The notes: generated by a model not told the origin, from the letters alone. Shown: positions 42,448 through 51,936, counted from the stretch's first letter. The stretch: 64,000 nucleotides of DNA from Microtetraspora glauca (GCA_001570385.1 BBYL01000014.1:62001-126000), one strand, 5' to 3'. Program-made: numbers and translations.

Positions 42448-43622
42448 GCGATCGCCTCCTCTGCGACGGGAGTGGCCTCACGGCGGGATCCCGCCGTTCG
42501 GTCGCTGGAACGGCGCCGCCTGACGAGGGCGACGACCACGGGCGGCGCGACGAAGGCGAGCACCAGCAGCGCCTTGACCACGTCCACCAGGAACGAGGGC
42601 ACCCCGGTCGCCGCCAGGAAGCCGCCTCCCGAGCGCAGCACGCCGAAGAGCAGGGCGACGGGCATGGCGGCCAGCGGCCGGTTGCGCGCGACCAGGGCGA
42701 CCAGCAGGCCGTCCCAGCCGATGTTCATCGCTATGCCCGGCTGGAGCCGGTTGACTCCCACCGGGCTGGCCAGCAGGACCGCCCCGGCCAGGCCGGCCAG
42801 CGCTCCGGAGATCGCCAGCGCGGCACCGCCCAGCGCGTTGACGCGTACGCCCGCGTGCTTGGCGGCGAGGGGGTTGCGGCCGAGCATGGTGAGGCGGAAT
42901 CCCCAGGGAGTGCGCGTGATCGCCACCGCGACGAGCACGGCCGCGACCACCGCGAGGATCAGGCCGCCGTTGATCTGCAGGTCGGGGTACTCGCCGAACG
43001 AGCCCAGCAGGCCCGAGGGAGGCAGCGGGTTGGACTGCGGCGAGACCGGCGCGTTGCCGACCCGGGACTCCTGCAGCAGCCACGGCATGTTCACCGCGTA
43101 CGCGACGACCTGCTGGGCGACGAAGGTCATCAGCATCGTGCTGACGACGACGTTGACCCCGCGCAGCCGGTACATGAGCGAGCTGAGGCCCGCCCACGCG
43201 CCCGCGGCCAGCGCGGCCGCCGCCAGCATGACCACCAGCAGCACCGGGCCGGTGATCGCCAGGCGCAGGCCGACCCAGGCCGCGGCGAGCGCGCCGATGA
43301 GCACCTGGCCTTCCTGTCCGATGTTGAACAGGCCGGAGCGCGCGCTGACGCAGGCGCCGACCGCGACCAGCAGCAGCGGAGCCATGTAGAGCAGCGTGGA
43401 CGTCCACGCCGTCCAGTCGGCCATGCTGCCCTGGAACAGGGCCTGGACCGACGCGGCGGGCGAGCCCCCGGTGATCGCGATGAGCGCGGACGAGAGGGCG
43501 AGCGCCACGAGCAGGGCGAGCACGGTCGCCGCCGTGGTCTGCCAGCCGTACGGGCCGGGGTTGAGGTGGCGGAGCAGGCGGCGGCCGGTCCCCGAGGGGA
43601 CGGCGGCCGAGGAGGCGGTCAC
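42444..43622 (-). CDS. ABC transporter permease, nucleoside/BMP type (NupP/YufP-like)
   Basis: About 392 aa, BPD_transp_2 family with about ten membrane helices. ARSGLFNIGQEGQVLIGALA is the signature shared with BMP-type permeases; the coupling loop is FRLTMLGRNPLAAKHAGV. GTG 43622 overlaps the ATPase stop codon by 4 nt; upstream extensions of the frame are antisense to nothing and not membrane-like. Confidence 0.94.
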   Translation of the reverse strand: MTASSAAVPSGTGRRLLRHLNPGPYGWQTTAATVLALLVALALSSALIAITGGSPAASVQALFQGSMADWTAWTSTLLYMAPLLLVAVGACVSARSGLFNIGQEGQVLIGALAAAWVGLRLAITGPVLLVVMLAAAALAAGAWAGLSSLMYRLRGVNVVVSTMLMTFVAQQVVAYAVNMPWLLQESRVGNAPVSPQSNPLPPSGLLGSFGEYPDLQINGGLILAVVAAVLVAVAITRTPWGFRLTMLGRNPLAAKHAGVRVNALGGAALAISGALAGLAGAVLLASPVGVNRLQPGIAMNIGWDGLLVALVARNRPLAAMPVALLFGVLRSGGGFLAATGVPSFLVDVVKALLVLAFVAPPVVVALVRRRRSSDRTAGSRREATPVAEEAIA

Positions 43623-45220
43623 GCGGCCACCCCGCCCACCAGCATGCCGAGCCGCTCCGCCGTGGCCTCCCCTGTGGAGAGCACGCCGGTGATCCGTCCC
43701 GAGGAGATCACCGCGATCCGGGACGCCAGAGCCATGACCTCCTCCAGCTCGGTGGATATCAGCAACACCGCCACACCTCCTGACGCCGCGTCCCGCAACC
43801 GCTGGTACATGTCCTCGATGGCACCCACATCCAGCCCGTGGGTGGGCTGCGCGGCGATGAGGACGCCGGGCCCGGCCGACAGCTCGCGGGCGAGGACGAC
43901 CCGTTGCTGGTTGCCTCCGGACAGGCTCCGGACCGGCGTGTCCATGGACGGGGTGACGATGTTGAACTCCGCCGCCAGGCGGCGCGCGATGGCGTGCATC
44001 CTGCGCCGGCTGATGAAACCGCGGCCGCTGACGTCGCCGATCGACTTCATCACCAGGTTCTCGGCGACGCTCATGTCCAGCACGACGCCGGAGCTGTGCC
44101 GGTCCTCCGGGATGATGCCGAGACCGGCCCGGTGCAGCGCCCCGGGACGGTCCAGCTCGACCGGACGCCCCGCGAGTTCGACCGTCCCCGAGGTGGGGAG
44201 GACGAGCCCGGAGAGCAGGTCGCCGAGGGTGGACTGGCCGTTGCCCTCGACGCCGTACAGACCGACGATCTCGCCGGGGGCGACGTCCAGGCTCAGGTCG
44301 GACAGGACGGCCACGCCGTCGATCGTCACCGTCAGATCGCGAAGCCGCAGCGCCGGTGCCGTCCCGGGCGCCGCCGCGTCGGTGCCGGTGCCGGTGCCGG
44401 GGTCCGCGGGGGCCGGGGCGCCGTCCACCGGCAGCATGCCGAGCGCGGCTCCCTCGGCCCGCAGCGAGACGTCCCGCCCCACCATCTGGCGGGCCAGCTC
44501 CGGCGGCGTGGTCGCGGAGGTCTCGCTGTGGAAGACGACCTTCCCCTTGCGCAGCACCGTCACCCGGTCCGTGGCCGCGGTGATCTCCGCCAGCTTGTGG
44601 CTGATCAGGATCACCGCGCGGTTCTCGGCGCGTACGACGTGGCGCAGCACGGTGAACAGCTCCGCCGACTCGGCCTGCGTCAGCACCGAGGTCGGCTCGT
44701 CGAGGATGAGCACCGACGGGTCCCGGCGCAGGCACTTGATCAGCTCGACCCGTTGCCGTTCTCCGGCGGAGAGCCGGTCGACGCGGGCGGTGGGGTCGAT
44801 CGGCAGGCCGTACCGCCGGGACACCTCCTCCACCTGGCGGCACGCGGCGGCGCGGTCGATCTTCCCGGTGTCGCCGAGGATGACGTTCTCCCAGACGGTC
44901 AGCGCGTCGATCAGGCTGAAGTGCTGGTGCACCATGCCGATGCCCAGCGCCACGGCCGCCTGAGGGTTGTGGACGTCCACCGGCGTCTCGCCGCGCATGA
45001 TCGTCCCGGAGTCCCGCTGGACCAGCCCCAGGAGGATCTTCATGAGCGTCGACTTGCCCGCGCCGTTCTCTCCGAGCAGACCGTGGATCTCGCCGTGGTG
45101 CACGTCGAGATCCACGTTGTCGGAGGCGACGACCGGGCCGTAGCGCTTGCTGATGCCCCGCAGCCGCAGAGCGGGGGCCGATGGCGGGGTCAGCTCCCTC
45201 GCCCGCTCGTCATCTGTCAT
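43619..45220 (-). CDS. ABC transporter ATPase with two nucleotide-binding domains (NupO/YufO-like)
   Basis: About 533 aa, RbsA/NupO type. Domain 1: Walker A GENGAGKSTL, signature LSAGERQRVEL, Walker B VLILDEPTSVL. Domain 2 has a degenerate Walker A GVEGNGQSTL (Lys replaced by Gln, normal for this family) and signature LSGGNQQRVVLA. A Gly-Thr/Ala-Pro linker joins the halves. ATG 45220 follows the stop of the binding-protein gene by one base. Confidence 0.95.
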   Translation of the reverse strand: MTDDERARELTPPSAPALRLRGISKRYGPVVASDNVDLDVHHGEIHGLLGENGAGKSTLMKILLGLVQRDSGTIMRGETPVDVHNPQAAVALGIGMVHQHFSLIDALTVWENVILGDTGKIDRAAACRQVEEVSRRYGLPIDPTARVDRLSAGERQRVELIKCLRRDPSVLILDEPTSVLTQAESAELFTVLRHVVRAENRAVILISHKLAEITAATDRVTVLRKGKVVFHSETSATTPPELARQMVGRDVSLRAEGAALGMLPVDGAPAPADPGTGTGTDAAAPGTAPALRLRDLTVTIDGVAVLSDLSLDVAPGEIVGLYGVEGNGQSTLGDLLSGLVLPTSGTVELAGRPVELDRPGALHRAGLGIIPEDRHSSGVVLDMSVAENLVMKSIGDVSGRGFISRRRMHAIARRLAAEFNIVTPSMDTPVRSLSGGNQQRVVLARELSAGPGVLIAAQPTHGLDVGAIEDMYQRLRDAASGGVAVLLISTELEEVMALASRIAVISSGRITGVLSTGEATAERLGMLVGGVAA

Positions 45221-45221
45221 C

Positions 45222-46319
45222 TCAGGAACCGAGCCTCTTGACTTCCGCGGCGGGGTCGAACTTGTTGGCGCCGACGTCGGCGATGAACGCGTCGAGCTTC
45301 TCCTTGATCTCCGGCTTGTCACCGCACAGCTTCACCGTCGGGTACGGGTCGACGCCGAGCTGCCAGACCTTCTTGACGCCCATCTGCAGCTTGCCCGCGG
45401 CGAAGCTCTCCAGCGCGGAGGCGAAGTAGTCGCCCGGGCTGAACAGCACGGAGACGTCGAACTTGGGCTTGGTGGAGGCGCACTGGTCGGTGCCCGGGGT
45501 GAGGGTGTAGACGTCGTTGGCGTTGGCCAGCTCCGTGGCGGCGTTCGTGGCGCCCCCGAGGTACGGGTACACCACCTTGACGCCCTGGCTGATCTGCGCC
45601 TGCATCGCCTCCTTGGCCTTGGCCGAGTCGTTGAGGTCGCCGGTGAAGGTCGTCACCACCTTCGCGTCGGGGATCACGAGGCGGATGCCCGCGCGGTACG
45701 CCCGCACCGCCGAGGTGGTGAAGTCGACCTCGGGACCGGTGATGAAACCGGCCTTGGTGTCGCCGCGCTCCTGCAGCAGCAGGCCGGCGGCGTATCCGGC
45801 GGCCAGCAGGCTCTGGTTGGCGTCGTCGACGGAGAGCATGATCTTCGGCGTCTGCGGGATGTTGTCGGCGGACGGCACGTACCACGCCGTGTTGGCGCAG
45901 ACCGGCTCCTCGGAGGCGGGGATCGCGTCCCTCAGCTCCGAGGCGCCCAGCGCCACCATGTCGACCTTCTGCTGGCAGAGCGCCCGCGCGGCGCTGAGCG
46001 CCTCGCTGGTGTTCACGCTGCCCCGCTTGATGAGCGTCCAGCCTTGTGACGTGGCGTACTTCTCGGCGGTGTCGACGAAGCTCTGGTAATAGCCGCCGTC
46101 GTTGATGTCGCCGGGGCTGAGCACCCCGATGACGACCTTGCCGTCGCCGTTGACGTCCGGCTGGCCGGCCTGGGTGCCGCCACCCGAGGTGCTTCCGGCG
46201 GTCGCGGCCGGAGCCTTCGCCGCGGTCGCGTCGTTGCTGGCACATCCGGCCAGGGCGATCGTGCCGAGGCAGGCGATCATCGCACCGGCGGCCTTGCCCG
46301 CTCGGTAGTTTCCGGCCAT
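45222..46319 (-). CDS. BMP-family substrate-binding lipoprotein
   Basis: 365 aa. Signal peptide with lipobox IALAGC (Cys near residue 26), a Thr/Gly-rich tether, then the Bmp/PnrA-like bilobed domain (VVIGVLSPGDINDGGYYQSF, GFITGPEVDFTTSAVRAYRA, PYLGGATNAA). Captures ligand outside the membrane for the ABC importer. Family members bind purine nucleosides and related heterocycles; the actual ligand here is unknown. 97 nt after the amidohydrolase gene. Confidence 0.95.
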   Translation of the reverse strand: MAGNYRAGKAAGAMIACLGTIALAGCASNDATAAKAPAATAGSTSGGGTQAGQPDVNGDGKVVIGVLSPGDINDGGYYQSFVDTAEKYATSQGWTLIKRGSVNTSEALSAARALCQQKVDMVALGASELRDAIPASEEPVCANTAWYVPSADNIPQTPKIMLSVDDANQSLLAAGYAAGLLLQERGDTKAGFITGPEVDFTTSAVRAYRAGIRLVIPDAKVVTTFTGDLNDSAKAKEAMQAQISQGVKVVYPYLGGATNAATELANANDVYTLTPGTDQCASTKPKFDVSVLFSPGDYFASALESFAAGKLQMGVKKVWQLGVDPYPTVKLCGDKPEIKEKLDAFIADVGANKFDPAAEVKRLGS

Positions 46320-46416
46320 AACGATCCTCTCGATCTTCTGGGGGCTCGATCTGCTGGGAGTTCGTAGGGGAGTTGTCGGGGTCGTGATTCCGGGCAGTGA
46401 TCTTCAGGGGGTGTGG

Positions 46417-47874
46417 TCAGGATGATCTTCGGGAGTACGCCGCCGCCGGGATCGACGGCCAGCGGTGCGGTACGTCCAGGCCGGCCCGGCGCAGCAGCGC
46501 CGCGGACCGCTCGGCGGCCTCGCGGCGCAGCGCGCCGGTGTCGACGGTGGTGAGCCCGCGGTCGCGGACGACGACCTTGCCGTCGACCAGCACGTCGCGG
46601 ACCGTGTGCGTCGGCGCGCCCCACACCAGGTGCGTGGCGAGGTCGCCCCTGGGGGTCCAGGACAAGTCCCGGGTGTCGAGTACGACCAGGTCGGCGGCCT
46701 TGCCGACCTCGATCGAGCCGACGAGGTGGCCGAGTCCGACCGCCTCGGCGCCGTCGATCGTCGCCAGGGCGAAGACCTGGTCGGCGCGCAGGACGGGCGC
46801 CTCGTCCCGGTCGCGCTCCAGCGCGGCGAGCAACCGCGCCGCGCCGAGCAGGTCGGGCACGTCACCGGCGTTGTGGGAGTCGCAGCCGAGGGCGACCCTG
46901 CCGCCCCGGCGGACCAGTTCCCCGTGCCGTCCTGCCCGGCCGTATCCCTGGCCGAGCCGCAGGTACGCCCCGGGACAGGAGGCGACGGCCGTACCCGTCT
47001 CGACGACGGCGTCGAGTTCGGCGTCGTCCAGCCAGACGGCGTGGCCGAGCAGCAGCCGGGGACCCAGCACGCCGAGCCGCCGGAAGTGCAGCACGGGCCG
47101 GGTGCCCGCCCGCTCCGCGTAGGCCCGCGCGTCGGCGGCGCTGGGGGAGACGTGCCAGGTCAGCCCCACGTCCAGCCGCTCGGCCAGCTCCGCGGCGCCG
47201 ACGAACAGCTCGTCGCCGGCCAGGTCGTGCCCGACCAGGGTGACCCAGCCGGTGACGGTCCCGCCCGACGCGAGAGCGCGTACGGTCTCCTCCTGGAGGG
47301 CCAGGCTCTCCGCGGCGGGCAGCGCGTGGGCGACACCCGGCACGTCCCAGCCCCAGCGGCCGACGCGGGCGCGGATCCCGGCCGAGGCGAGGCCCGCCGC
47401 CACCCTCAGCGGGTGGGCGACCGTACCGGGCTCCAGGATCGTGGTGACGCCGCGGAGGAGGGACTCGGCGGCCGTCAGGGTCGCCGACAGCTCGTCGTCG
47501 TCGCCGGTGACCTGGTCGTGCAGCGGAACGATCCATCCGAAGATCGCCTCCTCGGAGGCGATGTCGTCCGGGATCATGCTGCGTACCAGGGGATCGGCGG
47601 TCGTGTGCTGGTGCGCGTTGACCAGTCCGGGGATCACCACGCAATCCCGCGCGTCCAGCTCCGGAGCGCCGGGGAATCGGGCCCGCAGCTCGTCCGCCGG
47701 GCCGATCGCGGCGACGCGCCCGGCGGCCACGGCGATCGTGGCTCCGGTGACCACCTCGCGTCCGGGGGCCATCGTCACCACGTCGCCGCCCACGACGAGC
47801 AGGTCCGCGCGGCCGTCTCCGGGCGCGGGCGCCGTGTCGGGTGCTGTGTCGGGCGCCGTGTCGGGTGCCGTCAT
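46417..47874 (-). CDS. Metal-dependent amidohydrolase/deaminase (AtzA-TrzN/guanine-deaminase-like)
   Basis: About 485 aa. Metal site: VIPGLVNAHQHTT (HxH-type), GLTWHVSPSA (His), LLLGHAVWLDD (His) and GCDSHNAGD (Asp). The composite beta-domain closes with VGKAADLVVLDTRDL. The N-terminus carries a repeated Asp-Thr-Ala-Pro tract from 12-nt repeats. Would hydrolyse C-N or deaminate a ring nitrogen compound, presumably that imported by the adjacent transporter. Starts inside the stop of the preceding gene (ATGA). Confidence 0.9.
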   Translation of the reverse strand: MTAPDTAPDTAPDTAPAPGDGRADLLVVGGDVVTMAPGREVVTGATIAVAAGRVAAIGPADELRARFPGAPELDARDCVVIPGLVNAHQHTTADPLVRSMIPDDIASEEAIFGWIVPLHDQVTGDDDELSATLTAAESLLRGVTTILEPGTVAHPLRVAAGLASAGIRARVGRWGWDVPGVAHALPAAESLALQEETVRALASGGTVTGWVTLVGHDLAGDELFVGAAELAERLDVGLTWHVSPSAADARAYAERAGTRPVLHFRRLGVLGPRLLLGHAVWLDDAELDAVVETGTAVASCPGAYLRLGQGYGRAGRHGELVRRGGRVALGCDSHNAGDVPDLLGAARLLAALERDRDEAPVLRADQVFALATIDGAEAVGLGHLVGSIEVGKAADLVVLDTRDLSWTPRGDLATHLVWGAPTHTVRDVLVDGKVVVRDRGLTTVDTGALRREAAERSAALLRRAGLDVPHRWPSIPAAAYSRRSS

Positions 47875-48899
47875 GGCCGCACCAGAACCCGGCCGACGAG
47901 GGACCGGGAGTCGCCCCGGCCGAAGGTCGGGTGCAGGTCCTCGAACCCGCACTCGGCGGCCACGAGGGTGCGCAGGCCACCCGAGAAGTACGTGTCCAGC
48001 ATGAGGGAGAAATCGTCGGCGGTGTAGGCGCCGGATCCGAGCAGCCGTAGGCCGCGGTGGTAGACGTTCGCCAGCGAGAGGGAGACCTCGTCGCCCGTCG
48101 TGTTGCCGAACATGACCAGCCGGCCGCCGATCCGCAGGCAGTCGAGCGAGCGCTGCCAGGTGGCGGCGCCGACGTGGTCGAGGACCACGTCGGCGCCGCG
48201 GCCGCCGGTGAAGTCGCGCACCGGCCCGGAGATCGGGGCGTCGCCGCGCAGCAGCAGGTCGGCGCCGAGGCCGGCGGCGGCGGCGAGCTTCTCGTCGGTG
48301 CTGGCCACCGCGACGACCCGGGCCCCGGCCCGCTTGGCGAGCTGGATCGCGGCGATGCTGACCGAGCTGGCCGCCGCCTGGACGACGACGCAGTCGTCCG
48401 GACCGACCTCGCCCACGCGGTACGTCGCCTGCCAGGCGGTGCTCCACGGCGTCGGCAGCGCCGCGGCCTCGACGAGGCCGACGTGGTCCGGCACCGGGTG
48501 GGCCAGGCCGGCCGGCACGGCGACGAACTCGGCGTAGCCTCCAGGGGCGTTGCCGCCGATGACCCGCAGCGCCGCGCAGTGTCCGCGCTCTCCGGCCAGG
48601 CAGTGCGCGCAGGAGCCGCAGCCCACGGTGGGGTCGATCACCACACGGTCGCCGACGGCCCGCGACGTGACGGAGGCGCCGGTCGCCACAACGTGCCCGG
48701 CGATGTCCATGCCGGCGATGTGCGGCAAGCTGAAGCCGGGGAGCATCCCGGGGCCGCGCCTCTGGAGAAGGTCCAGGCGGTTGAGCGCGCAGGCGGCCAC
48801 CCGGACGACCACGTCGTGCGGACCGGGTTCGGGCTCGGGGACCCGCTGGACGGCCACCGCCTCCGGGCCTCCGAAGGCCGTCTGGACCAGTGCTCGCAC
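47871..48899 (-). CDS. Zinc-type medium-chain alcohol dehydrogenase/quinone oxidoreductase
   Basis: About 342 aa MDR. GroES-like domain with catalytic-zinc region HIAGMDIAGHVV, structural zinc cysteines in GCGSCAHCLAGERGHC, and a Rossmann domain (VVVQAAASSVSIAAIQLAKR, family-typical for crotonyl-CoA reductase/quinone reductase relatives). GTG 48899 is preferred: GGAGGG lies directly before it. First gene of the eight-gene leftward operon controlled from operator A. Confidence 0.92.
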   Translation of the reverse strand: MRALVQTAFGGPEAVAVQRVPEPEPGPHDVVVRVAACALNRLDLLQRRGPGMLPGFSLPHIAGMDIAGHVVATGASVTSRAVGDRVVIDPTVGCGSCAHCLAGERGHCAALRVIGGNAPGGYAEFVAVPAGLAHPVPDHVGLVEAAALPTPWSTAWQATYRVGEVGPDDCVVVQAAASSVSIAAIQLAKRAGARVVAVASTDEKLAAAAGLGADLLLRGDAPISGPVRDFTGGRGADVVLDHVGAATWQRSLDCLRIGGRLVMFGNTTGDEVSLSLANVYHRGLRLLGSGAYTADDFSLMLDTYFSGGLRTLVAAECGFEDLHPTFGRGDSRSLVGRVLVRP

Positions 48900-48922
48900 G
48901 CTACCCTCCACGGATCGCCAAT

Positions 48923-48937
48923 GTTGATGCCATCTCG
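48923..48937. promoter_or_regulatory. Operator A (CRAGAYnnnRTCTCG family)
   Basis: GTTGATGCCATCTCG, right half and spacer identical to operators B and D, left half weaker. It lies 24 nt before the first gene of the leftward operon. Confidence 0.6.
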
Positions 48938-48973
48938 CATTGTGATTCGGTGGCTCGCAATGCGACGTACTCT

Positions 48974-48997
48974 GCTACCGCTCCGGTAGCGTGTCAA
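48974..48997 (-). promoter_or_regulatory. Promoter with palindrome in the spacer, upstream of the leftward operon
   Basis: On the minus strand TTGACA (48997-48992) is followed by CGCTACCGGAGCGGTAGC, a 7-3-7 palindrome that exactly fills an 18-nt spacer. The -10 box is unclear. A palindrome in this place is usual for a repressor site. Confidence 0.45.
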
Positions 48998-49106
48998 TGC
49001 CCCGACGGCATCTGGCTCCGCACGTCACGCGCTTGTTACACGCGGATCGCCGGGAGGGGATACACGCATGTCGGAACGGTTCCGCGCGGGTTACACAGTG
49101 ACGCCG

Positions 49107-49172
49107 CCACCGGTACGGACACCGGCGCGAACACCGGTACCGGCACCGGCGCGGACACCGGTGCGGACACGG
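49107..49172. repeat. Degenerate 12-nt repeats after the aldehyde dehydrogenase gene
   Basis: Five or so imperfect copies of a GGACACCGGTGC-like unit downstream of the ALDH stop codon. Non-coding; no function apparent. Confidence 0.6.
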
Positions 49173-49187
49173 GGCCGGGGCGCCCGG

Positions 49188-50657
49188 TCAGCGCTCCAGG
49201 AGGCGGATCGCGACCGCCTTCTCCTGGGTGTACTCCCGCATCGCGCCGTGGCCGCCGCCCCGGCTGAAGCCGCTGTCCTTCTGCATGTTGAACGGGAAGC
49301 CGATCACCCCGGCGTCGGCGAACTGGTTCACCGACACCTGCCCGGAGCGCACCTCCCCGGCCAGCCGCAGCGCACGCGACACGTCGTTGGTCCAGACGCA
49401 CGCGAGCAGGCCGAAGTCGGTGTCGTTCATCATCTCGATCGCCTGCCGGGTGCCGGAGAACGCCTGTACGGCGAGCACGGGGCCGAAGACCTCCTCCCGG
49501 TACAGCCGGGCGCCGGGATCCACGTCGTCGAAGAGCGTGGGCTCGACGAACCAGCCGTCCGGCCGTCCCCCCGCCCGTTCCCCGGCGGGGCCGCCGCCGG
49601 TGACGAGGCGGGCGCCCTCACGCGGAGCCTCCTCCAGGAAGCCGAGCACCCGCCGGTACTGCGCCTCGCTGACCAGCGGTCCCATGTCGAGGTCCGCGTC
49701 CCAGGGGCCGATGCGGACGGCGCGCATCGCGGCGGCCACCCGCTCGACGACCTCGTCCTTGACGGACGCCTCCACCAGCAGCCGGGACCCGGCGTAGCAG
49801 TTCTGGCCGGCGTTCTCGGTGATGGACCCGACGATCGCGGGGATCGCCACGTCCATGTCGGCGTCGGCGAAGAGCACGTTGGGCGACTTGCCGCCCAGTT
49901 CGAGCTTGACCGGCACCAGGTTCTCGGCGGCGGCCCGCATGATCGCGCGGCCGGTGGTGGTCGAGCCGACGAAGCTGATGTGGTTCACGCCGGGATGCGA
50001 GGTGAGCGCGGCTCCCGCGTCGGCTCCGTACCCTGTGAGGACGTTCAGCACGCCGGGTGGGAACCCGGCCTGCCGGGCGAGCTCGGCCAGGGCGAACGGC
50101 GCGAGCGGCGCCACCTCCGACGGCTTGAGTACCACGGTGTTGCCCGCCGCGAGCGCCGGTGCGACATTGGCCGCCGTGAGCACGGAGGGAACGTTCCATG
50201 GGAGTACGACGGCGCAGACGCCGTACGGTTCCTGGACGGTGTAGCCGAGGTAGTCGGGGGTGCGGGTGGGCAGGGTCACGCCGGTGAGCTTGTCGGCCGC
50301 GCCCGCGAAGTAGTCGATGATGCTCTGCGCGATGTACACGTTCATCCGGCCGCCGGACAACGGTTTGCCCACGTCGCGGGCTTCGTGCGCGGCCAGTTCC
50401 TCGACGTGCCCGCCGATGAGCTCGGCCCAGCGGCGCAGCAGCGCGCCGCGCTCGGACGGCGAGGTGGCGGCCCAGGCGGGGAACGCTCGGCGGGCGGCGG
50501 ACACGGCGTCGTCGACGTCCGCGCGTCCGGCGCGGGCCACCGCCTGGATCGTCTGTCCGGTCGCGGGATCCGTGACGGGAAGCTCGCCCCTGTCGCGGGC
50601 GGCCGCCCACTCGCCGTCGATCAGCTGCTGGGCGGAAGGGATCAGGAGTTCGGCCAT
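49188..50657 (-). CDS. NAD(P)-dependent aldehyde dehydrogenase
   Basis: 489 aa, class 3-like ALDH superfamily. Cofactor region VLPWNVPS, KPSEVAPLAP and GSTTTGRAIM; general base Glu in KLELGGKSP; catalytic Cys in ENAGQNCYAGSRL (near residue 290); EEVFGPVL and the C-terminal MREYTQEK are present. Oxidises an aldehyde to the acid. AAGGA before ATG 50657. Divergent from the ADH gene across operator B, suggesting alcohol to aldehyde to acid. Confidence 0.95.
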   Translation of the reverse strand: MAELLIPSAQQLIDGEWAAARDRGELPVTDPATGQTIQAVARAGRADVDDAVSAARRAFPAWAATSPSERGALLRRWAELIGGHVEELAAHEARDVGKPLSGGRMNVYIAQSIIDYFAGAADKLTGVTLPTRTPDYLGYTVQEPYGVCAVVLPWNVPSVLTAANVAPALAAGNTVVLKPSEVAPLAPFALAELARQAGFPPGVLNVLTGYGADAGAALTSHPGVNHISFVGSTTTGRAIMRAAAENLVPVKLELGGKSPNVLFADADMDVAIPAIVGSITENAGQNCYAGSRLLVEASVKDEVVERVAAAMRAVRIGPWDADLDMGPLVSEAQYRRVLGFLEEAPREGARLVTGGGPAGERAGGRPDGWFVEPTLFDDVDPGARLYREEVFGPVLAVQAFSGTRQAIEMMNDTDFGLLACVWTNDVSRALRLAGEVRSGQVSVNQFADAGVIGFPFNMQKDSGFSRGGGHGAMREYTQEKAVAIRLLER

Positions 50658-50691
50658 GGAGGGAATCCTTGACCGCCAATATTCTGCATGT

Positions 50692-50706
50692 CAAGATGCC
50701 ATCTCG
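50692..50706. promoter_or_regulatory. Operator B between ALDH and ADH genes
   Basis: CAAGATGCCATCTCG, identical to operator D. It is centred in the 76-nt divergent intergenic region. On the minus strand TTGACA overlaps its end (50694-50689). Confidence 0.7.
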
Positions 50707-50733
50707 TTTTATGAAAAGCTCTGAGGAGGTCTC

Positions 50734-51816
50734 GTGCGCATCACCGCCGCAGTTCTGGAGACAGCGGGAGGCCCGTTCGCCCTCCGCGACGTGGACCTCG
50801 GCGACCCCCGCCCGGACGAGGTGCTCGTACGGCTGAGCGGCACCGGCATCTGCGGCACCGACCTGGAGTTCGCCACGTTCTTCCCGACGCCCGCGGTCCT
50901 CGGGCACGAGGGTTCCGGCGTCGTCGAGCGGGTCGGCGCCCAGGTGACCTCGGTCGCGCCGGGGGACCGCGTGGCGATGAGCTTCACCTCGTGCGGAAGT
51001 TGTGTGACGTGCCGTACCGGCTCGCCCGCGTACTGCCACCGGTTCGACGCGGTCAACTTCAGCGGGCGCCGCCCCGACGGCTCCTCCGCGCTCTCCCTCG
51101 ACGGCGCCGAGATCAACGGGCACTTCCTCGGGCAGTCGTCCTTCGCCACCCACGCGGTGGTGCCGGAACGCGCGGTCGTGCCGATCGGCGACGGCATCGA
51201 CCTGCCGCTCGCCGGTCCCTTCGGCTGCGGGTTCCAGACCGGGGCGGGCGGAGTGTTCAACGTGCTGCGCCCGGAGGCCGGCTCCTCGATCGCGGTCTTC
51301 GGCGCCGGTGCCGTCGGCGTCGCCGCGATCATCGCCGCGGCCGTCAGCGGCTGTGGGATCGTCGCGGCGGTGGACGTCAACGCGGCCAAGCTGGAGGCGG
51401 CGCGATCCTACGGCGCGACGCACGCCGTCGACTCCACGGCGTCGGATTCGGCTGCCGCGCTGCGGGAGATCGCGCCCCACGGGTTCGACTACGTCATCGA
51501 CACCACCGGCAGGCAGGACGTCCTGCGTACGGCGGTCGAGGCGCTCGGACCGCTCGGCAGGTGCGGTGTCATCGGCGTCGGCCCGAGCCCCGAGATGAGC
51601 TTCGACTGGCGCAGCGTGCTCAACGGCCGGACCATCACCGGGATCATCGCCGGAAGCAGCGTCCCGCAGGTGTTCCTGCCGAAACTGCTCGACCTGCACG
51701 CCGCGGGCCGGTTCCCGGTGGACCGGATGATGACCGCGTTCCCGTTCGAGAAGATCAACGAGGCCGTCGCCGCGGTACGCGCGGGCGAGGTCGCGAAAGC
51801 CGTCCTGACGTTCTGA
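50734..51816 (+). CDS. Zinc-dependent NAD(P) alcohol dehydrogenase (aryl/terpenoid alcohol type)
   Basis: 360 aa MDR. Catalytic zinc: GICGTDLEF and GHEGSGVV; structural zinc cysteines in SCGSCVTCRTGSPAYC; nucleotide site VFGAGAVGVAAI. The sequence SSFATHAVVPERAVV is typical of benzyl-alcohol/geraniol-type group III enzymes. GTG 50734 with GAGGAGG upstream. Likely oxidises the alcohol made by the P450 or another oxygenase of the island. Confidence 0.94.
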   Translation: MRITAAVLETAGGPFALRDVDLGDPRPDEVLVRLSGTGICGTDLEFATFFPTPAVLGHEGSGVVERVGAQVTSVAPGDRVAMSFTSCGSCVTCRTGSPAYCHRFDAVNFSGRRPDGSSALSLDGAEINGHFLGQSSFATHAVVPERAVVPIGDGIDLPLAGPFGCGFQTGAGGVFNVLRPEAGSSIAVFGAGAVGVAAIIAAAVSGCGIVAAVDVNAAKLEAARSYGATHAVDSTASDSAAALREIAPHGFDYVIDTTGRQDVLRTAVEALGPLGRCGVIGVGPSPEMSFDWRSVLNGRTITGIIAGSSVPQVFLPKLLDLHAAGRFPVDRMMTAFPFEKINEAVAAVRAGEVAKAVLTF

Positions 51817-51823
51817 CATTCCG

Positions 51824-51877
51824 ACGTTCTGCACGTTCTGCACGTTCTGCACGTTCTGCACGTTCTGCACGCTCTGG
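51824..51877. repeat. 9-nt tandem repeat (ACGTTCTGC, five exact copies plus one variant)
   Basis: ACGTTCTGC repeated five times (51824-51868), then ACGCTCTGG. Begins 8 nt after the ADH stop; related irregular copies precede it. Non-coding minisatellite in the ADH-P450 gap. Confidence 0.9.
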
Positions 51878-51936
51878 CGTCTGACGTCCTGCGGTCCCTC
51901 CCGGGAGCTGGGCCGCCGCGATATCGCCGCAATCCG

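Noticed and set aside
46320..46416. A regulon operator before the BMP binding-protein gene
   Set aside because: CTCTCGATCTTCTGG looks similar at first, but it lacks the paired half-sites; the gene is probably read from operator A through the preceding genes.
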